This document shows, in pieces, positions 9,148-17,286 of a stretch of 64,000 nt of DNA. The notes below the pieces were generated by a model. It had not been told where the DNA came from, made no database searches, and saw nothing but the letters and a program-made list of their open reading frames with translations. Made by a program: the position numbers and the translations under genes. Source of the stretch: Bacteroidota bacterium (GTDB lineage: Bacteria > Bacteroidota > Bacteroidia > JABDFU01); contig JACPDY010000005.1 of the NCBI GenBank assembly GCA_016183775.1, positions 1-64,000 on the forward strand, read 5' to 3'. Each line of letters begins with the position of its first letter. The stretch's first letter is position 1.

Positions 9148-10677
9148 ATGAAATTTAATAATTCAAAGGAAACTTTGTTTGACTTGATCAAATCGCTTAC
9201 TCCAAGTGAGAAAAAAAGCCTTACACTTTATATAAATTATTATTCAACCGGGGACAAAAAATACCTCCACCTTTTTGAAATGATTGATTCGACTCATAAT
9301 TACGATGAACGAATTATAGGTCAAAAACTGAAAGACAAAAATATATTAACTCCTTTGCCTAAAATAAAAAACTATCTATTGGCACTGATCCTGAAGGCTT
9401 TACGATTTCATTATTCCGGAAAATCAATTGAAGGAAAAATAAGGGATTATTTTGCAGATATAGAAATTTGTCACAATAAAGGATTGAAAACGTTAAGAAA
9501 TAACATAATAAAAAAAACAAAAAAGCTGACAGGGCAATTTGAAAAACAGGAAGCACGATTACAGGTACTGAATAAAGAATGGGGCTTGGGATTAAATCTG
9601 CAGAAAGACACAGCCCTGCTCATTGAACAAGAGCAAATTTCAGTACAAATAGCATCAGTCAGAACATACAAATCCCTGATCTATTCCGTTCATAAACTAT
9701 TAAAACATGGGGATATCAGGGATAAAATGATAAAAACAGAATGGATAAAAATAATAAAGCATCCATTGATGATTAGTACCAATGAGCCGACTGATTTTGA
9801 ATCAAATTATTATTATCACACAATTTATAATGTGTATTACGAAAAATTAAATGAATTTAAGAAGGGACGAGATCACCTGGAAACATTATTGAAAAACATG
9901 GAATCCCGGCCGGAACTTCTAATGGAGCATGTCGCGAAATACATGAGCGTGCTGAATAATTTTGTGGCCATATTATGTGCGAATAAAGAATTGAACAGGG
10001 CAGAGGACATTTTAAATAAATTATTGCTCATTCAAAACTGGAAATTGGGCCAGGAAGAAAAAAATATACTTACAGATAACATTACAATCGCATACAGTAA
10101 TCTTTTATTTGGATATTTATTAGTAAAGGCGTTTGACGCCGGAGAGCGCATGGCACAAGATGCAATTTTTTTTATGCAAACCCATAATGCGAGGGTGGTA
10201 TACAAAACAGCGCTGTTTGTCAATCTGTCGGGCTTATACTTATACACCGGCAATTATTATCAGGCTCGTATTTGGAATAACAATATACTAAATGAATTAC
10301 CCGGAAATTGCAGAGAAGGTGATTATGTTATTGCAAAAATATTAAACCTGATTATTCATTATGAACTTGAACAAGACGACCTTTTAACCTATATAGTTCG
10401 TTCTACATATCTTTTTTTATTGAAAAGGAAGCGATTATATAAGACAGAAGATGTGCTTCTGCGTTTTATCCGGAACAAATTACCCGGATCAAATTCACGA
10501 AAAGAACTCATTAATTTTTTTAAAGACTTAAAAATGGAACTTCAGGAGATCACCAAAGATCCTTTTGAAGCAAAGGCCCTGGAGTACTTTGATTTCATTT
10601 CCTGGCTAGATAGTAAAATACAAAATCGCCCTTTTATGGAAGTGGTGAAAGAGAAAGCGAGACTGTCCGCAAAATAA
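9148..10677 (+). CDS. Solenoid (TPR-like) protein, LIKSL-EKR / FDFISWL family, copy 2
   Basis: 509 residues, no signal peptide. Family landmarks are LFDLIKSLTPSEKKSLTLY (~10-28), KYLHLFEMIDSTHNYDE (~38-54), YLFLLKRKRLYKTEDVLLRF near residue 430 and YFDFISWLDSKIQNRPF (~480-496). The region between the conserved ends is the most divergent of the four copies. It is transcribed away from the giant gene at 5651-8911, with 236 bases between starts, part of which is the remnant of another giant gene. The ccm genes follow 47 bases downstream on the same strand, but nothing links the functions. No enzyme motif was found; function unknown. Confidence 0.85.
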   Translation: MKFNNSKETLFDLIKSLTPSEKKSLTLYINYYSTGDKKYLHLFEMIDSTHNYDERIIGQKLKDKNILTPLPKIKNYLLALILKALRFHYSGKSIEGKIRDYFADIEICHNKGLKTLRNNIIKKTKKLTGQFEKQEARLQVLNKEWGLGLNLQKDTALLIEQEQISVQIASVRTYKSLIYSVHKLLKHGDIRDKMIKTEWIKIIKHPLMISTNEPTDFESNYYYHTIYNVYYEKLNEFKKGRDHLETLLKNMESRPELLMEHVAKYMSVLNNFVAILCANKELNRAEDILNKLLLIQNWKLGQEEKNILTDNITIAYSNLLFGYLLVKAFDAGERMAQDAIFFMQTHNARVVYKTALFVNLSGLYLYTGNYYQARIWNNNILNELPGNCREGDYVIAKILNLIIHYELEQDDLLTYIVRSTYLFLLKRKRLYKTEDVLLRFIRNKLPGSNSRKELINFFKDLKMELQEITKDPFEAKALEYFDFISWLDSKIQNRPFMEVVKEKARLSAK

Positions 10678-10724
10678 ATGTTAGCTGGCCGGCAGCTGAC
10701 AAAAACAGTATCTTTGAATTGAAA

Positions 10725-11384
10725 ATGTTTATACGAGAGCTAAAAGCCCTGCTGGCAAAAGAAATAAAACTCGAATTCCGCCATAAGTACGCGTTGAACG
10801 GAATACTGTTGTATGTTATTTCAACTGTATTTATAAGCTACCTTTCATTCAAACAAATTGTTGACCCTCCTGCCTGGAACGCCTTGTTCTGGATCATTAT
10901 GCTGTTTGCATCGGTGAATGCCGTATCAAAAAGCTTTATGCAGGATAGCCGCGGACTGCAGCTTTATTATTACACGCTTGCGAGTCCACAAGCTGTTATT
11001 CTTTCAAAAATTATTTACAACGCGTTATTGCTGCTTTGCATATCACTTATATGTTATACGTTTTACTCCTTGTTCATCGGAAACATTGTCCAGAATCAGA
11101 TCTTGTTTCTGACAAGCCTTACATTAGGCAGTTTTGGTATCTCATCTATTCTTACTCTTGTATCAGCTATTGCCGCTAAAACAAACAACAACTTCAGTTT
11201 AATGGCTGTGTTAAGCTTCCCCATAATGGTGCCTTTACTTATTACCCTAATGAAAGTTTCCAAGGACGCAGTCGATGGACTTGCATTTTCGGTAACCTAC
11301 TCTTACCTGCTGGTACTTACCCTGTTAGACCTTATTGTAGTGGCACTTTCCTATATGTTATTTCCGTACCTTTGGAAGGATTAA
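10725..11384 (+). CDS. ccmB: Heme exporter protein CcmB
   Basis: About 219 residues from the ATG at 10725 (a TTG lies six bases upstream in frame). The N-terminal LKALLAKEIKLEFRHKYALNG and six hydrophobic segments match CcmB, the membrane subunit of the CcmAB ABC complex of cytochrome c maturation system I. In studied systems that complex uses ATP to release holo-CcmE from CcmC. The conserved QDSRGLQLYYYTLASP loop is present at ~67-82. It is the first gene of a ccm run. The ATPase gene ccmA is not adjacent and not in this window, so it would have to be encoded elsewhere. Confidence 0.9.
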   Translation: MFIRELKALLAKEIKLEFRHKYALNGILLYVISTVFISYLSFKQIVDPPAWNALFWIIMLFASVNAVSKSFMQDSRGLQLYYYTLASPQAVILSKIIYNALLLLCISLICYTFYSLFIGNIVQNQILFLTSLTLGSFGISSILTLVSAIAAKTNNNFSLMAVLSFPIMVPLLITLMKVSKDAVDGLAFSVTYSYLLVLTLLDLIVVALSYMLFPYLWKD

Positions 11385-11397
11385 TTTAGTTAAAAAA

Positions 11398-11450
11398 GGT
11401 TTCAAGTTTCAGGTTAAACCACTCATGCCAACCTGAAACCTGAAACCCTT
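11398..11450. repeat. Intergenic inverted repeat with 7-bp periodic units
   Basis: Arms 11398-11415 and 11430-11447 are inverted copies (17 of 18 positions). Each arm is built from 7-bp units of the AACCTGA / GGTTTCA type. It sits between ccmB and ccmC and may fold as an RNA hairpin within the transcript. It belongs to the same architectural class as the repeats at 12796, 55931 and 58836, but with a different unit. Confidence 0.75.
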
Positions 11451-11460
11451 AAACCTTAAT

Positions 11461-12126
11461 ATGAAAAACTGGTGGAAAATATTATCTATACTTCTCCTTC
11501 TCTTCACAATTGTGTGGGGCTTTTTAGGTCCTGTTCCACATTTAGCGATCTTGCATGAAACGATCCGTAACCTTTACTTCCATGTTACCATGTGGTTTGG
11601 TATGATGATAATTTTAACCGTTTCACTTTGTTACAGCATTCTCTATCTGGGAAGATCCGATATTAAAAATGATATTATAGCAGTTGAAGCAGCCAATGTA
11701 TCTGTTTTACTCGGTACACTCGGACTGGTAACAGGTTCCTTATGGGCCCGCTATACATGGGGTGCCTGGTGGACCAACGATCCGCAGTTAAACGGAGCTG
11801 CTGTAACAATGCTGGCTTACCTTGCTTATGTATTGCTCCGAAATTCAATTGATGATGAACAAAAGCGGGCACGCATTTCTGCCGTCTACAATATTTTCGC
11901 GTACGTTATGATGGTTGTGTTCATCGGCATCATCCCCAAGTTTACCGGGGTCGATTCGCTTCATCCGGGCAAAGGCGGCAACCCTGGCTTTAATTCATAC
12001 GATCTTGATACTTCTCTTCGGGTAGTGTTTTATCCTGCCATTGTAGGATGGACACTGCTTGCCGTTTGGATCATGAGTCTTCGGATAAGAATAAAAAATA
12101 TTCAACAAATTTTAATCAATAAATGA
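11461..12126 (+). CDS. ccmC: Cytochrome c assembly protein CcmC
   Basis: 221 residues with six predicted membrane helices. The heme-handling loop reads TWGAWWTNDPQLNG (~98-111), a variant of the WGTWWVWDARLT signature of proteobacterial CcmC. A conserved His lies in the first external loop (AILHETIRNLYFH, ~29-41) and another in VDSLHPGKGG. Known role: presents heme at the outer face of the inner membrane and attaches it to CcmE. The 3' end overlaps the next gene by four bases (ATGA), which supports translational coupling with the ccmD-like gene. Confidence 0.92.
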   Translation: MKNWWKILSILLLLFTIVWGFLGPVPHLAILHETIRNLYFHVTMWFGMMIILTVSLCYSILYLGRSDIKNDIIAVEAANVSVLLGTLGLVTGSLWARYTWGAWWTNDPQLNGAAVTMLAYLAYVLLRNSIDDEQKRARISAVYNIFAYVMMVVFIGIIPKFTGVDSLHPGKGGNPGFNSYDLDTSLRVVFYPAIVGWTLLAVWIMSLRIRIKNIQQILINK

Positions 12127-12383
12127 AAAAGGTATTTATGCCGGTGGCTGTTTTGATGGGTCTTAATGCCCTTGCCCAGGAACAAAACAATATTGAAATG
12201 GCGGATGCCCTGCGTTCAAGCGGAAAAATTTATGTTGTGGTTGCAGTACTTGTATTGATTTTTATTGGTATAATTATTTATTTAATCAGCATTGACAGAA
12301 AAATTTCAAAATTAGAAAAGGAAACTAACGCACAACCGGATTCCCTGCATGACGGCGAGACAGGTTCACTTCGTTCAGAATGA
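12123..12383 (+). CDS. CcmD-like small membrane protein
   Basis: 86 residues: a short N-terminal hydrophobic stretch ending LNALAQ, then one strong membrane helix (IYVVVAVLVLIFIGIIIYLI, ~37-56) and a charged Lys/Glu cytoplasmic tail. Size, topology and place between ccmC and ccmE fit CcmD, which in studied systems helps release CcmE from CcmC. Sequence is poorly conserved in this family, so the call rests mainly on context. The last ~11 codons (from GACGGCGAGACAGG on) resemble a dispersed intergenic repeat (TTCACTTCGTTCAGAATGACA type), so the C-terminus and stop may have been created by repeat insertion. Confidence 0.7.
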   Translation: MKKVFMPVAVLMGLNALAQEQNNIEMADALRSSGKIYVVVAVLVLIFIGIIIYLISIDRKISKLEKETNAQPDSLHDGETGSLRSE

Positions 12384-12399
12384 CAAAATTAAAAGTGGA

Positions 12400-12795
12400 A
12401 TGAAAAAGATACACATCATCGGAATTATTATTATTGCCGTCGCGATAGGAACAATACTTGCATCGCTATCCAGTTCCAGCACTTATGCCGACTTCTCTGA
12501 AGCAACCGCGCATCCTGGCTCTGAATACCATGTAGTTGGTAAGTTAAATAAGGAAAAAGAAACCATCTATAACCCTGAATCTGATGCCAACCTCTTCACC
12601 TTTTACATGAAGGACAATAATGGTATCGAGAAAAAAGTGATACTGCATAAAAGCAAACCCCAGGATTTTGAACGCTCCGAACAGATCGTAATCATCGGCA
12701 AATGCGAAGGTGACGAATTTCATGCAAATGATATACTAATGAAATGCCCGTCAAAATATAATGATGGGAAACCGGAGGAAGGCGTGAGCAAATAG
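12400..12795 (+). CDS. ccmE: Heme chaperone CcmE, CXXXY type
   Basis: 131 residues from the ATG at 12400. One N-terminal membrane anchor (IIGIIIIAVAIGTILASL) is followed by an OB-fold beta domain (YHVVGKLNKEKETIYN, LFTFYMKDNNG, IVIIGKCEGDEFHANDILMK). In classic CcmE the heme-binding His sits in a KHDENY-type motif after the last strand. Here the matching place reads KCPSKYND, so Cys replaces His and a Tyr lies four residues on. This is the CXXXY form known from Desulfovibrio and archaeal CcmE. An upstream in-frame ATG at 12349 lies inside the ccmD-like gene and gives no signal-anchor start, so it was not chosen. Confidence 0.88.
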   Translation: MKKIHIIGIIIIAVAIGTILASLSSSSTYADFSEATAHPGSEYHVVGKLNKEKETIYNPESDANLFTFYMKDNNGIEKKVILHKSKPQDFERSEQIVIIGKCEGDEFHANDILMKCPSKYNDGKPEEGVSK

Positions 12796-12899
12796 TTAAT
12801 GGTTGCTAGTTGTCGGTTGTTAGACTAAAAATCACTTCAAACAACCAACAACAACTAACAACTGACAACTGACAACTGACAACTGACAACTGACAACTA
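12796..12899. repeat. Heptameric tandem array with inverted partner
   Basis: About 12853-12898 holds six near-perfect copies of the 7-bp unit CAACTGA. The segment 12796-12824 carries the complementary pattern (GGTTGCT, AGTTGTC, GGTTGTT) in 7-bp steps, so the two can pair. It fills the whole gap between ccmE and ccmF. The array is short-unit and has no spacers, so it is not a CRISPR. Confidence 0.85.
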
Positions 12900-12901
12900 A
12901 A

Positions 12902-14518
12902 ATGGGCATCCAATACACAGGTGAGCGATTATTCCCGGGACAGGCAGGTAACGTATTTGTGATCCTCGCATTTGTTTCCGCCCTTTTCTCAGCTATCGCT
13001 TATTTCAATGCTTCCAAAGAAATCTCTTCGGCTGCATCCTGGAAAAAACTGGCCCGACTTTCTTTCCGTATTCACTCGCTTGCTGTTATTGGCATCGTAG
13101 GCACATTGTTTTATATGCTGCGGAATCATTTGTTTGAATACGAATACGTATGGCATCATTCCAACACCGAAATGCGGATGCGCTATATACTTTCCTGCTT
13201 TTGGGAAGGACAGGAAGGAAGTTTTTTACTCTGGTCCTTCTGGCATGTAGTGATCGGGAATATACTGATCAAAACAGCCAAAGATTGGGAAGCTCCGGTA
13301 ATGGCTACAGTCGCAACGGTACAGATGTTCCTCGGCTCAATGCTGTTGGGCATATATATTTTTGAATATAAGATTGGCAGCAATCCCTTTACCGTTTTGC
13401 TTCGCGAGCATCCCGACTTTGGCAATATTCCCTTGTTCCAAAACCCGAATTACCTGGATAAACTGGATGGACGAGGCCTTAATCCATTGCTGCAGAATTA
13501 TTGGATGACGATCCACCCTCCCACTCTCTTCCTCGGCTTTGCTTTGACACTTGTGCCCTTTGCATACGCCATCGCCGGTTTATGGAAAAAGAAATTTGAT
13601 GAATGGCAGAAACCGGCTTTACCCTGGACCTTTATTTGTATCGCGATCCTTGGTACCGGAATACTTATGGGAGGTGCATGGGCATACGAAGCGCTTAGCT
13701 TTGGCGGCTTCTGGGCCTGGGACCCGGTTGAGAACGCTTCGCTTGTCCCTTGGCTAACACTGGTCGGTTCCGCGCACGTAATGCTTATCCACAAACACAA
13801 AGGTCAGTCACTTTTTACCTCTTTCTTTTTAACGCTTATAACTTTTATCCTCATACTCTATTCCACTTTCCTTACACGCAGCGGAATATTAGGCGAAACT
13901 TCCGTTCATGCCTTTACTGATCTTGGCATGTCAGGACAACTCCTGCTTTACCTGTTCTTTTTTATGGGTTTAGCCATTGTTCTGCTTATTGTAAACAGAA
14001 AGCATTTTCAAAAAGCAAATGAAGAGGAAGCGGTCTGGAGTCGTGAATTCTGGATGTTCCTTGGCGCGCTTGTGCTGTTGATTTCCTCATTCCACATCAT
14101 GTTCAACACTTCCATGCCGGTGTGGAATAAATTATTTAATCTAAAGATTGCACCGCCAACCAATGCAATAAGTTTTTACAATTCCTGGCAGATACCTTTT
14201 GCAATAATCATTACTCTGCTGATCGCAACCGGACAATTTTTAAAATACAAGGACACGGAGATTAAAACAGTTGTTAAAAAACTGATCTTCCCGTTTATTG
14301 GTTCGATACTATTATGCGCCACAATTGCACTTGTAATGAGGCTTGATCAGTTTTTTTATGTTTTGCTGCTGTGGTCATCCATTTTTTGTGTTTGGGCCAA
14401 TGCCCATTACTGGTTAGTTATACTCAGTGGTAAAATTAAAAATGCCGGAGCTTCTATTGCCCATATCGGCTTTGGTTTAATATTAATGGGAGCGCTTATC
14501 TCAACCTCAAAATATTGA
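12902..14518 (+). CDS. ccmF: CcmF, N-terminal part (frame broken near 14510)
   Basis: 538 residues with many membrane helices. Diagnostic motifs: FWEGQEGSFLLWSFWH (~98-113), WMTIHPPTLFLGFAL (~201-215), the WWD-type heme-handling motif GGFWAWDPVENASLVPWL (~268-285) and FLTRSGILGETSVHAF (~321-336). CcmF receives heme from CcmE and ligates it to apocytochrome c. The frame ends at TSKY in an A-run (14510-14513), and the next ORF clearly encodes the rest of CcmF. Either a real single-locus frameshift or a sequencing/assembly error splits the gene. It should be read together with 14583-15287. Confidence 0.88.
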   Translation: MGIQYTGERLFPGQAGNVFVILAFVSALFSAIAYFNASKEISSAASWKKLARLSFRIHSLAVIGIVGTLFYMLRNHLFEYEYVWHHSNTEMRMRYILSCFWEGQEGSFLLWSFWHVVIGNILIKTAKDWEAPVMATVATVQMFLGSMLLGIYIFEYKIGSNPFTVLLREHPDFGNIPLFQNPNYLDKLDGRGLNPLLQNYWMTIHPPTLFLGFALTLVPFAYAIAGLWKKKFDEWQKPALPWTFICIAILGTGILMGGAWAYEALSFGGFWAWDPVENASLVPWLTLVGSAHVMLIHKHKGQSLFTSFFLTLITFILILYSTFLTRSGILGETSVHAFTDLGMSGQLLLYLFFFMGLAIVLLIVNRKHFQKANEEEAVWSREFWMFLGALVLLISSFHIMFNTSMPVWNKLFNLKIAPPTNAISFYNSWQIPFAIIITLLIATGQFLKYKDTEIKTVVKKLIFPFIGSILLCATIALVMRLDQFFYVLLLWSSIFCVWANAHYWLVILSGKIKNAGASIAHIGFGLILMGALISTSKY

Positions 14519-14582
14519 AACACTCGACAAACAGCTCACCAACAGTAAAAATATTCTATTACAGGTTGGCGACACACTCCAA

Positions 14583-15287
14583 ATGGGTGATTACTTTGTT
14601 ACTTATAAAGGCAAATTAAAACAAGGTGTAAATATTTATTTTGAGATAGAATACTATAAGAAGCAGCCCGATGGCAAATTAAAATACGACTTTACGTTAA
14701 AACCAGTAGTTCAAACAAATCCTCGCATGGGTAATGTTGCCGAGCCGGATACGCGTCATTTTTTACACAAGGATATTTACACACACGTAACTTATGCTGA
14801 CCTTGAAACTCTTGAGGAGAAAAAGCAGGATGGAAACGAATACGGCACCTCAAAAAGTTTTACCATAGCCGTCGGCGACACAATTTCATCATCAAACAGT
14901 TTGATCATACTGGAAGGTTTTAACACGAATGTTGACAAAAAGAAATATAGTATCAGCGATTCATCGCTGGCTGTGGAGGCGCTGTTGAAATTAATGGATA
15001 TAGATAAAAAAACATATTCAGCCAGACCAATTTATGTTATCGATCATAACCGGATCCAACCTGTAGAAGCGGAAGTGCCTGAGCTTGGTGTAAAAATCAA
15101 TTTCTGGAAGATCACTCCTGAAACAGGGAAAATTGATATATCGCTGGCCGAAAGACGAACCAACAAACCTGATTTTATTGTAATGGAAGCGATCATCTTT
15201 CCATACATTAACATATTATGGACGGGCTGTATAGTTATGGTCATCGGAACTTTCATCGCTATCTTACAAAGGATAAAACGCTCATAA
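14583..15287 (+). CDS. ccmF: CcmF, C-terminal part (continuation in another frame)
   Basis: 234 residues: MGDYFVTYKGKLKQGVNIYF (a periplasmic beta-rich domain), and a last membrane helix (EAIIFPYINILWTGCIVMVI, ~202-221) typical of the CcmF C-terminus. In the same frame, coding similarity extends upstream of this ATG to about 14511 (NIETLDKQLTNSKNILLQVGDTLQ), which joins the first ORF at TSK. The two together give about 795 residues, near the size of bacteroidotal CcmF proteins. If the frameshift is real, the maturation pathway would depend on two separately translated fragments or be inactive. Confidence 0.82.
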   Translation: MGDYFVTYKGKLKQGVNIYFEIEYYKKQPDGKLKYDFTLKPVVQTNPRMGNVAEPDTRHFLHKDIYTHVTYADLETLEEKKQDGNEYGTSKSFTIAVGDTISSSNSLIILEGFNTNVDKKKYSISDSSLAVEALLKLMDIDKKTYSARPIYVIDHNRIQPVEAEVPELGVKINFWKITPETGKIDISLAERRTNKPDFIVMEAIIFPYINILWTGCIVMVIGTFIAILQRIKRS

Positions 15288-15290
15288 CAC

Positions 15291-16070
15291 ATGTCCGGCA
15301 AAAAACAAAATATAGTACTCATCGGTTCAGGCAATGTTGCCACACAAATGGGACTTGCGCTTAAAAAAACCGGGCACAATATTTTGCAGGTATATAGCCG
15401 GACAAAAAGCTCCGGTCGTGCTTTAGCCCTTAAGCTAAGAGCGCAGCCACTCAATGACCTGAAAAAAATAAGCCAGACTGCCGACTTGTATATTATTGCC
15501 ATTAAAGATGATGTTGTAAATAGTATAGTAAGGCAATTAAACATAAATGGCAAATTAGTTGTCCACACATCCGGAAGCCTGCCTTTGAAGACTTTAAAAA
15601 GTGTGTCTTCCAATTACGGCGTGCTGTACCCCCTTCAAACATTATCTAAAAATAAAATAATAGATTTTTCTTCAGTGCCTCTTTGTATCGAGGCGAATAC
15701 AAAAGTCAATGAAAAAAAACTGCTGGCAATTGCCGGGTCTATTTCAAAACAGGTGCATTTAGTTGATTCCGAAAAAAGAAAAGTATTGCACCTGGCAGCC
15801 GTATTTGCCTGCAATTTTACCAATCACATGTACGCTTTGGCCGAAAAGCTGCTCCGGAAAAATAAACTTCCATTTGAGTTATTGCTTCCATTGATATATG
15901 AAACTGCCGACAAAATAAAACATGCCTCACCGTCAAAAATGCAAACCGGGCCGGCCATTCGAAATGACAAGTTGATCATGAAGGCTCACATGATCCTTCT
16001 TTCTAAACAAAAGAAGATGAAGAAAATTTATAAATTGATAAGCCAAAGCATCATGAAAAATAAAAGTTAA
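15291..16070 (+). CDS. Rossmann-fold DUF2520 domain protein
   Basis: 259 residues. The N-terminal NAD(P)-binding fold begins IVLIGSGNVATQMGLALKKTG (glycine-rich loop at ~10-16), with YIIAIKDDVV and LVVHTSGSLPL strands. The C-terminal helical DUF2520 domain contains HLAAVFACNFTNHMYALAE (~167-185). It resembles the beta-hydroxyacid dehydrogenase/NADP oxidoreductase superfamily, but the substrate is unknown. It begins three bases after ccmF and is probably co-transcribed. In many Bacteroidota this gene lies with the prenyltransferase and Maf genes, as here. Confidence 0.82.
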   Translation: MSGKKQNIVLIGSGNVATQMGLALKKTGHNILQVYSRTKSSGRALALKLRAQPLNDLKKISQTADLYIIAIKDDVVNSIVRQLNINGKLVVHTSGSLPLKTLKSVSSNYGVLYPLQTLSKNKIIDFSSVPLCIEANTKVNEKKLLAIAGSISKQVHLVDSEKRKVLHLAAVFACNFTNHMYALAEKLLRKNKLPFELLLPLIYETADKIKHASPSKMQTGPAIRNDKLIMKAHMILLSKQKKMKKIYKLISQSIMKNKS

Positions 16071-16112
16071 TTTTGTTTTATAGACTAGCGAATAGGCATA
16101 GATAAATGACAC

Positions 16113-16258
16113 TGAGTTACACAGAGTAGGCACAGAGTTACACAAAGAATCGGTGGAAATAATCTTATTAATTTTAATGTAACTCCGCATAAAAAATGAA
16201 CTCAAAAGTTCTAAACTCTGAACTCAGCGAAACTCCGTGCCTACTCTGTGTAACTCTG
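16113..16258. repeat. Intergenic inverted repeat, CACAGAGTTA type
   Basis: Arms 16113-16140 and 16231-16258 are near-perfect inverted copies (about 26 of 28 positions) of ACACAGAGT-rich sequence, separated by ~90 bases. A related ACACAGAG repeat lies at 55094-55202. The element fills the gap between the DUF2520 and prenyltransferase genes and has no coding content. Confidence 0.8.
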
Positions 16259-16270
16259 TGAAACCCATTT

Positions 16271-17284
16271 ATGAATAAACTGACATCCTTTATCAGATTA
16301 ATCCGCTTACCCAACCTGCTTATTATCGCATTGGCGCAATATGCCATGCGCTGGGGAATCATCTATCCCATGTATACCTACCTGAATAAACAATTGATTG
16401 AAGGCTATCCCGACAAAATAACCAATCCAAATATTATCAGTTTCCGTGTAAGCGAAATGGAATTCTTCTTTCTTTCACTCGCCACGGTTATGATTGCCGC
16501 GGCCGGCTATATTATTAACGACTATTTTGATGTGAAGATCGACCGTGTCAACAAACCCGAGCAAATGATCATTGATAAAGGCATAAAGCGCCGGGTAGCA
16601 ATGGGTACTCATTTTGTATTAAGTTCCATCGCCTCATTGATCGCATTAATGGTATCGTATAAACTCGGGCTATGGCAATATGGTTTTATATACATTGCCT
16701 GTGTGTTCGGTCTTTGGTTTTACTCAACGGAATTTAAAAAACAGTTCCTGATCGGGAACCTTATCATCGCCTTGTTCGTGGCCCTTGTACCTTTTACCGT
16801 TGGACTTTATGAATTACACCTCGCAGTTGAAAAATACAGGGTATTGACCTTTCCTCCGTTTGAGGTCAATTTTAAAGTCATTTTCAATTTCATTACCGGC
16901 TTTGCCGCCCTTGCTTTCCTGATCAACCTGGTACGCGAAATAATAAAAGATATGGAGGACATTGAAGGCGACCGGGAATTTGGCTGCCATACAATACCCA
17001 TCGTACTTGGCATTGAGACAACCAAAAATTTTGTATCATTCCTTGTCTTTATAACAATTCTGATACTGGGGTATATACAAAAGGGCCAGTTTGACTCAGG
17101 AGCGACAATTTCATTCTGGTATCTGATGATTTTTATCCAGCTCCCGTTGACAATAATTATTTACCTGTTACAAAGAGCCAAAAATCCTGCCGAATTTAAA
17201 ATTCCGGACAGGCTTAGTAAAGCCATTATGCTTACCGGTATACTTTATACACTTGTGATCTATTACAGCTTTATTCCTTCTTAA
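16271..17284 (+). CDS. UbiA-family prenyltransferase (geranylgeranylglycerol-phosphate geranylgeranyltransferase-like)
   Basis: 337 residues, about eight to nine membrane helices. The two Asp-rich motifs that bind the Mg2+-prenyl diphosphate are visible: NDYFDVKIDRVNKP (~89-102) and KDMEDIEGDREFG (~223-235). Bacteroidota homologs are often annotated as geranylgeranylglycerol-phosphate geranylgeranyltransferase, but the acceptor cannot be read from sequence. It is followed two bases later by maf, consistent with an operon. An inverted repeat lies just upstream. Confidence 0.85.
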   Translation: MNKLTSFIRLIRLPNLLIIALAQYAMRWGIIYPMYTYLNKQLIEGYPDKITNPNIISFRVSEMEFFFLSLATVMIAAAGYIINDYFDVKIDRVNKPEQMIIDKGIKRRVAMGTHFVLSSIASLIALMVSYKLGLWQYGFIYIACVFGLWFYSTEFKKQFLIGNLIIALFVALVPFTVGLYELHLAVEKYRVLTFPPFEVNFKVIFNFITGFAALAFLINLVREIIKDMEDIEGDREFGCHTIPIVLGIETTKNFVSFLVFITILILGYIQKGQFDSGATISFWYLMIFIQLPLTIIIYLLQRAKNPAEFKIPDRLSKAIMLTGILYTLVIYYSFIPS

Positions 17285-17286
17285 TA

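Noticed and set aside
12853-12898. Possible CRISPR array
   Set aside because: The 7-bp units are contiguous, have no unique spacers, and no cas genes are present. The same holds for 55931-56023 and 34004-34039.
15044-15613. 189-codon minus-strand ORF across the ccmF/DUF2520 junction
   Set aside because: It overlaps two well-supported plus-strand genes and has no recognisable motif.
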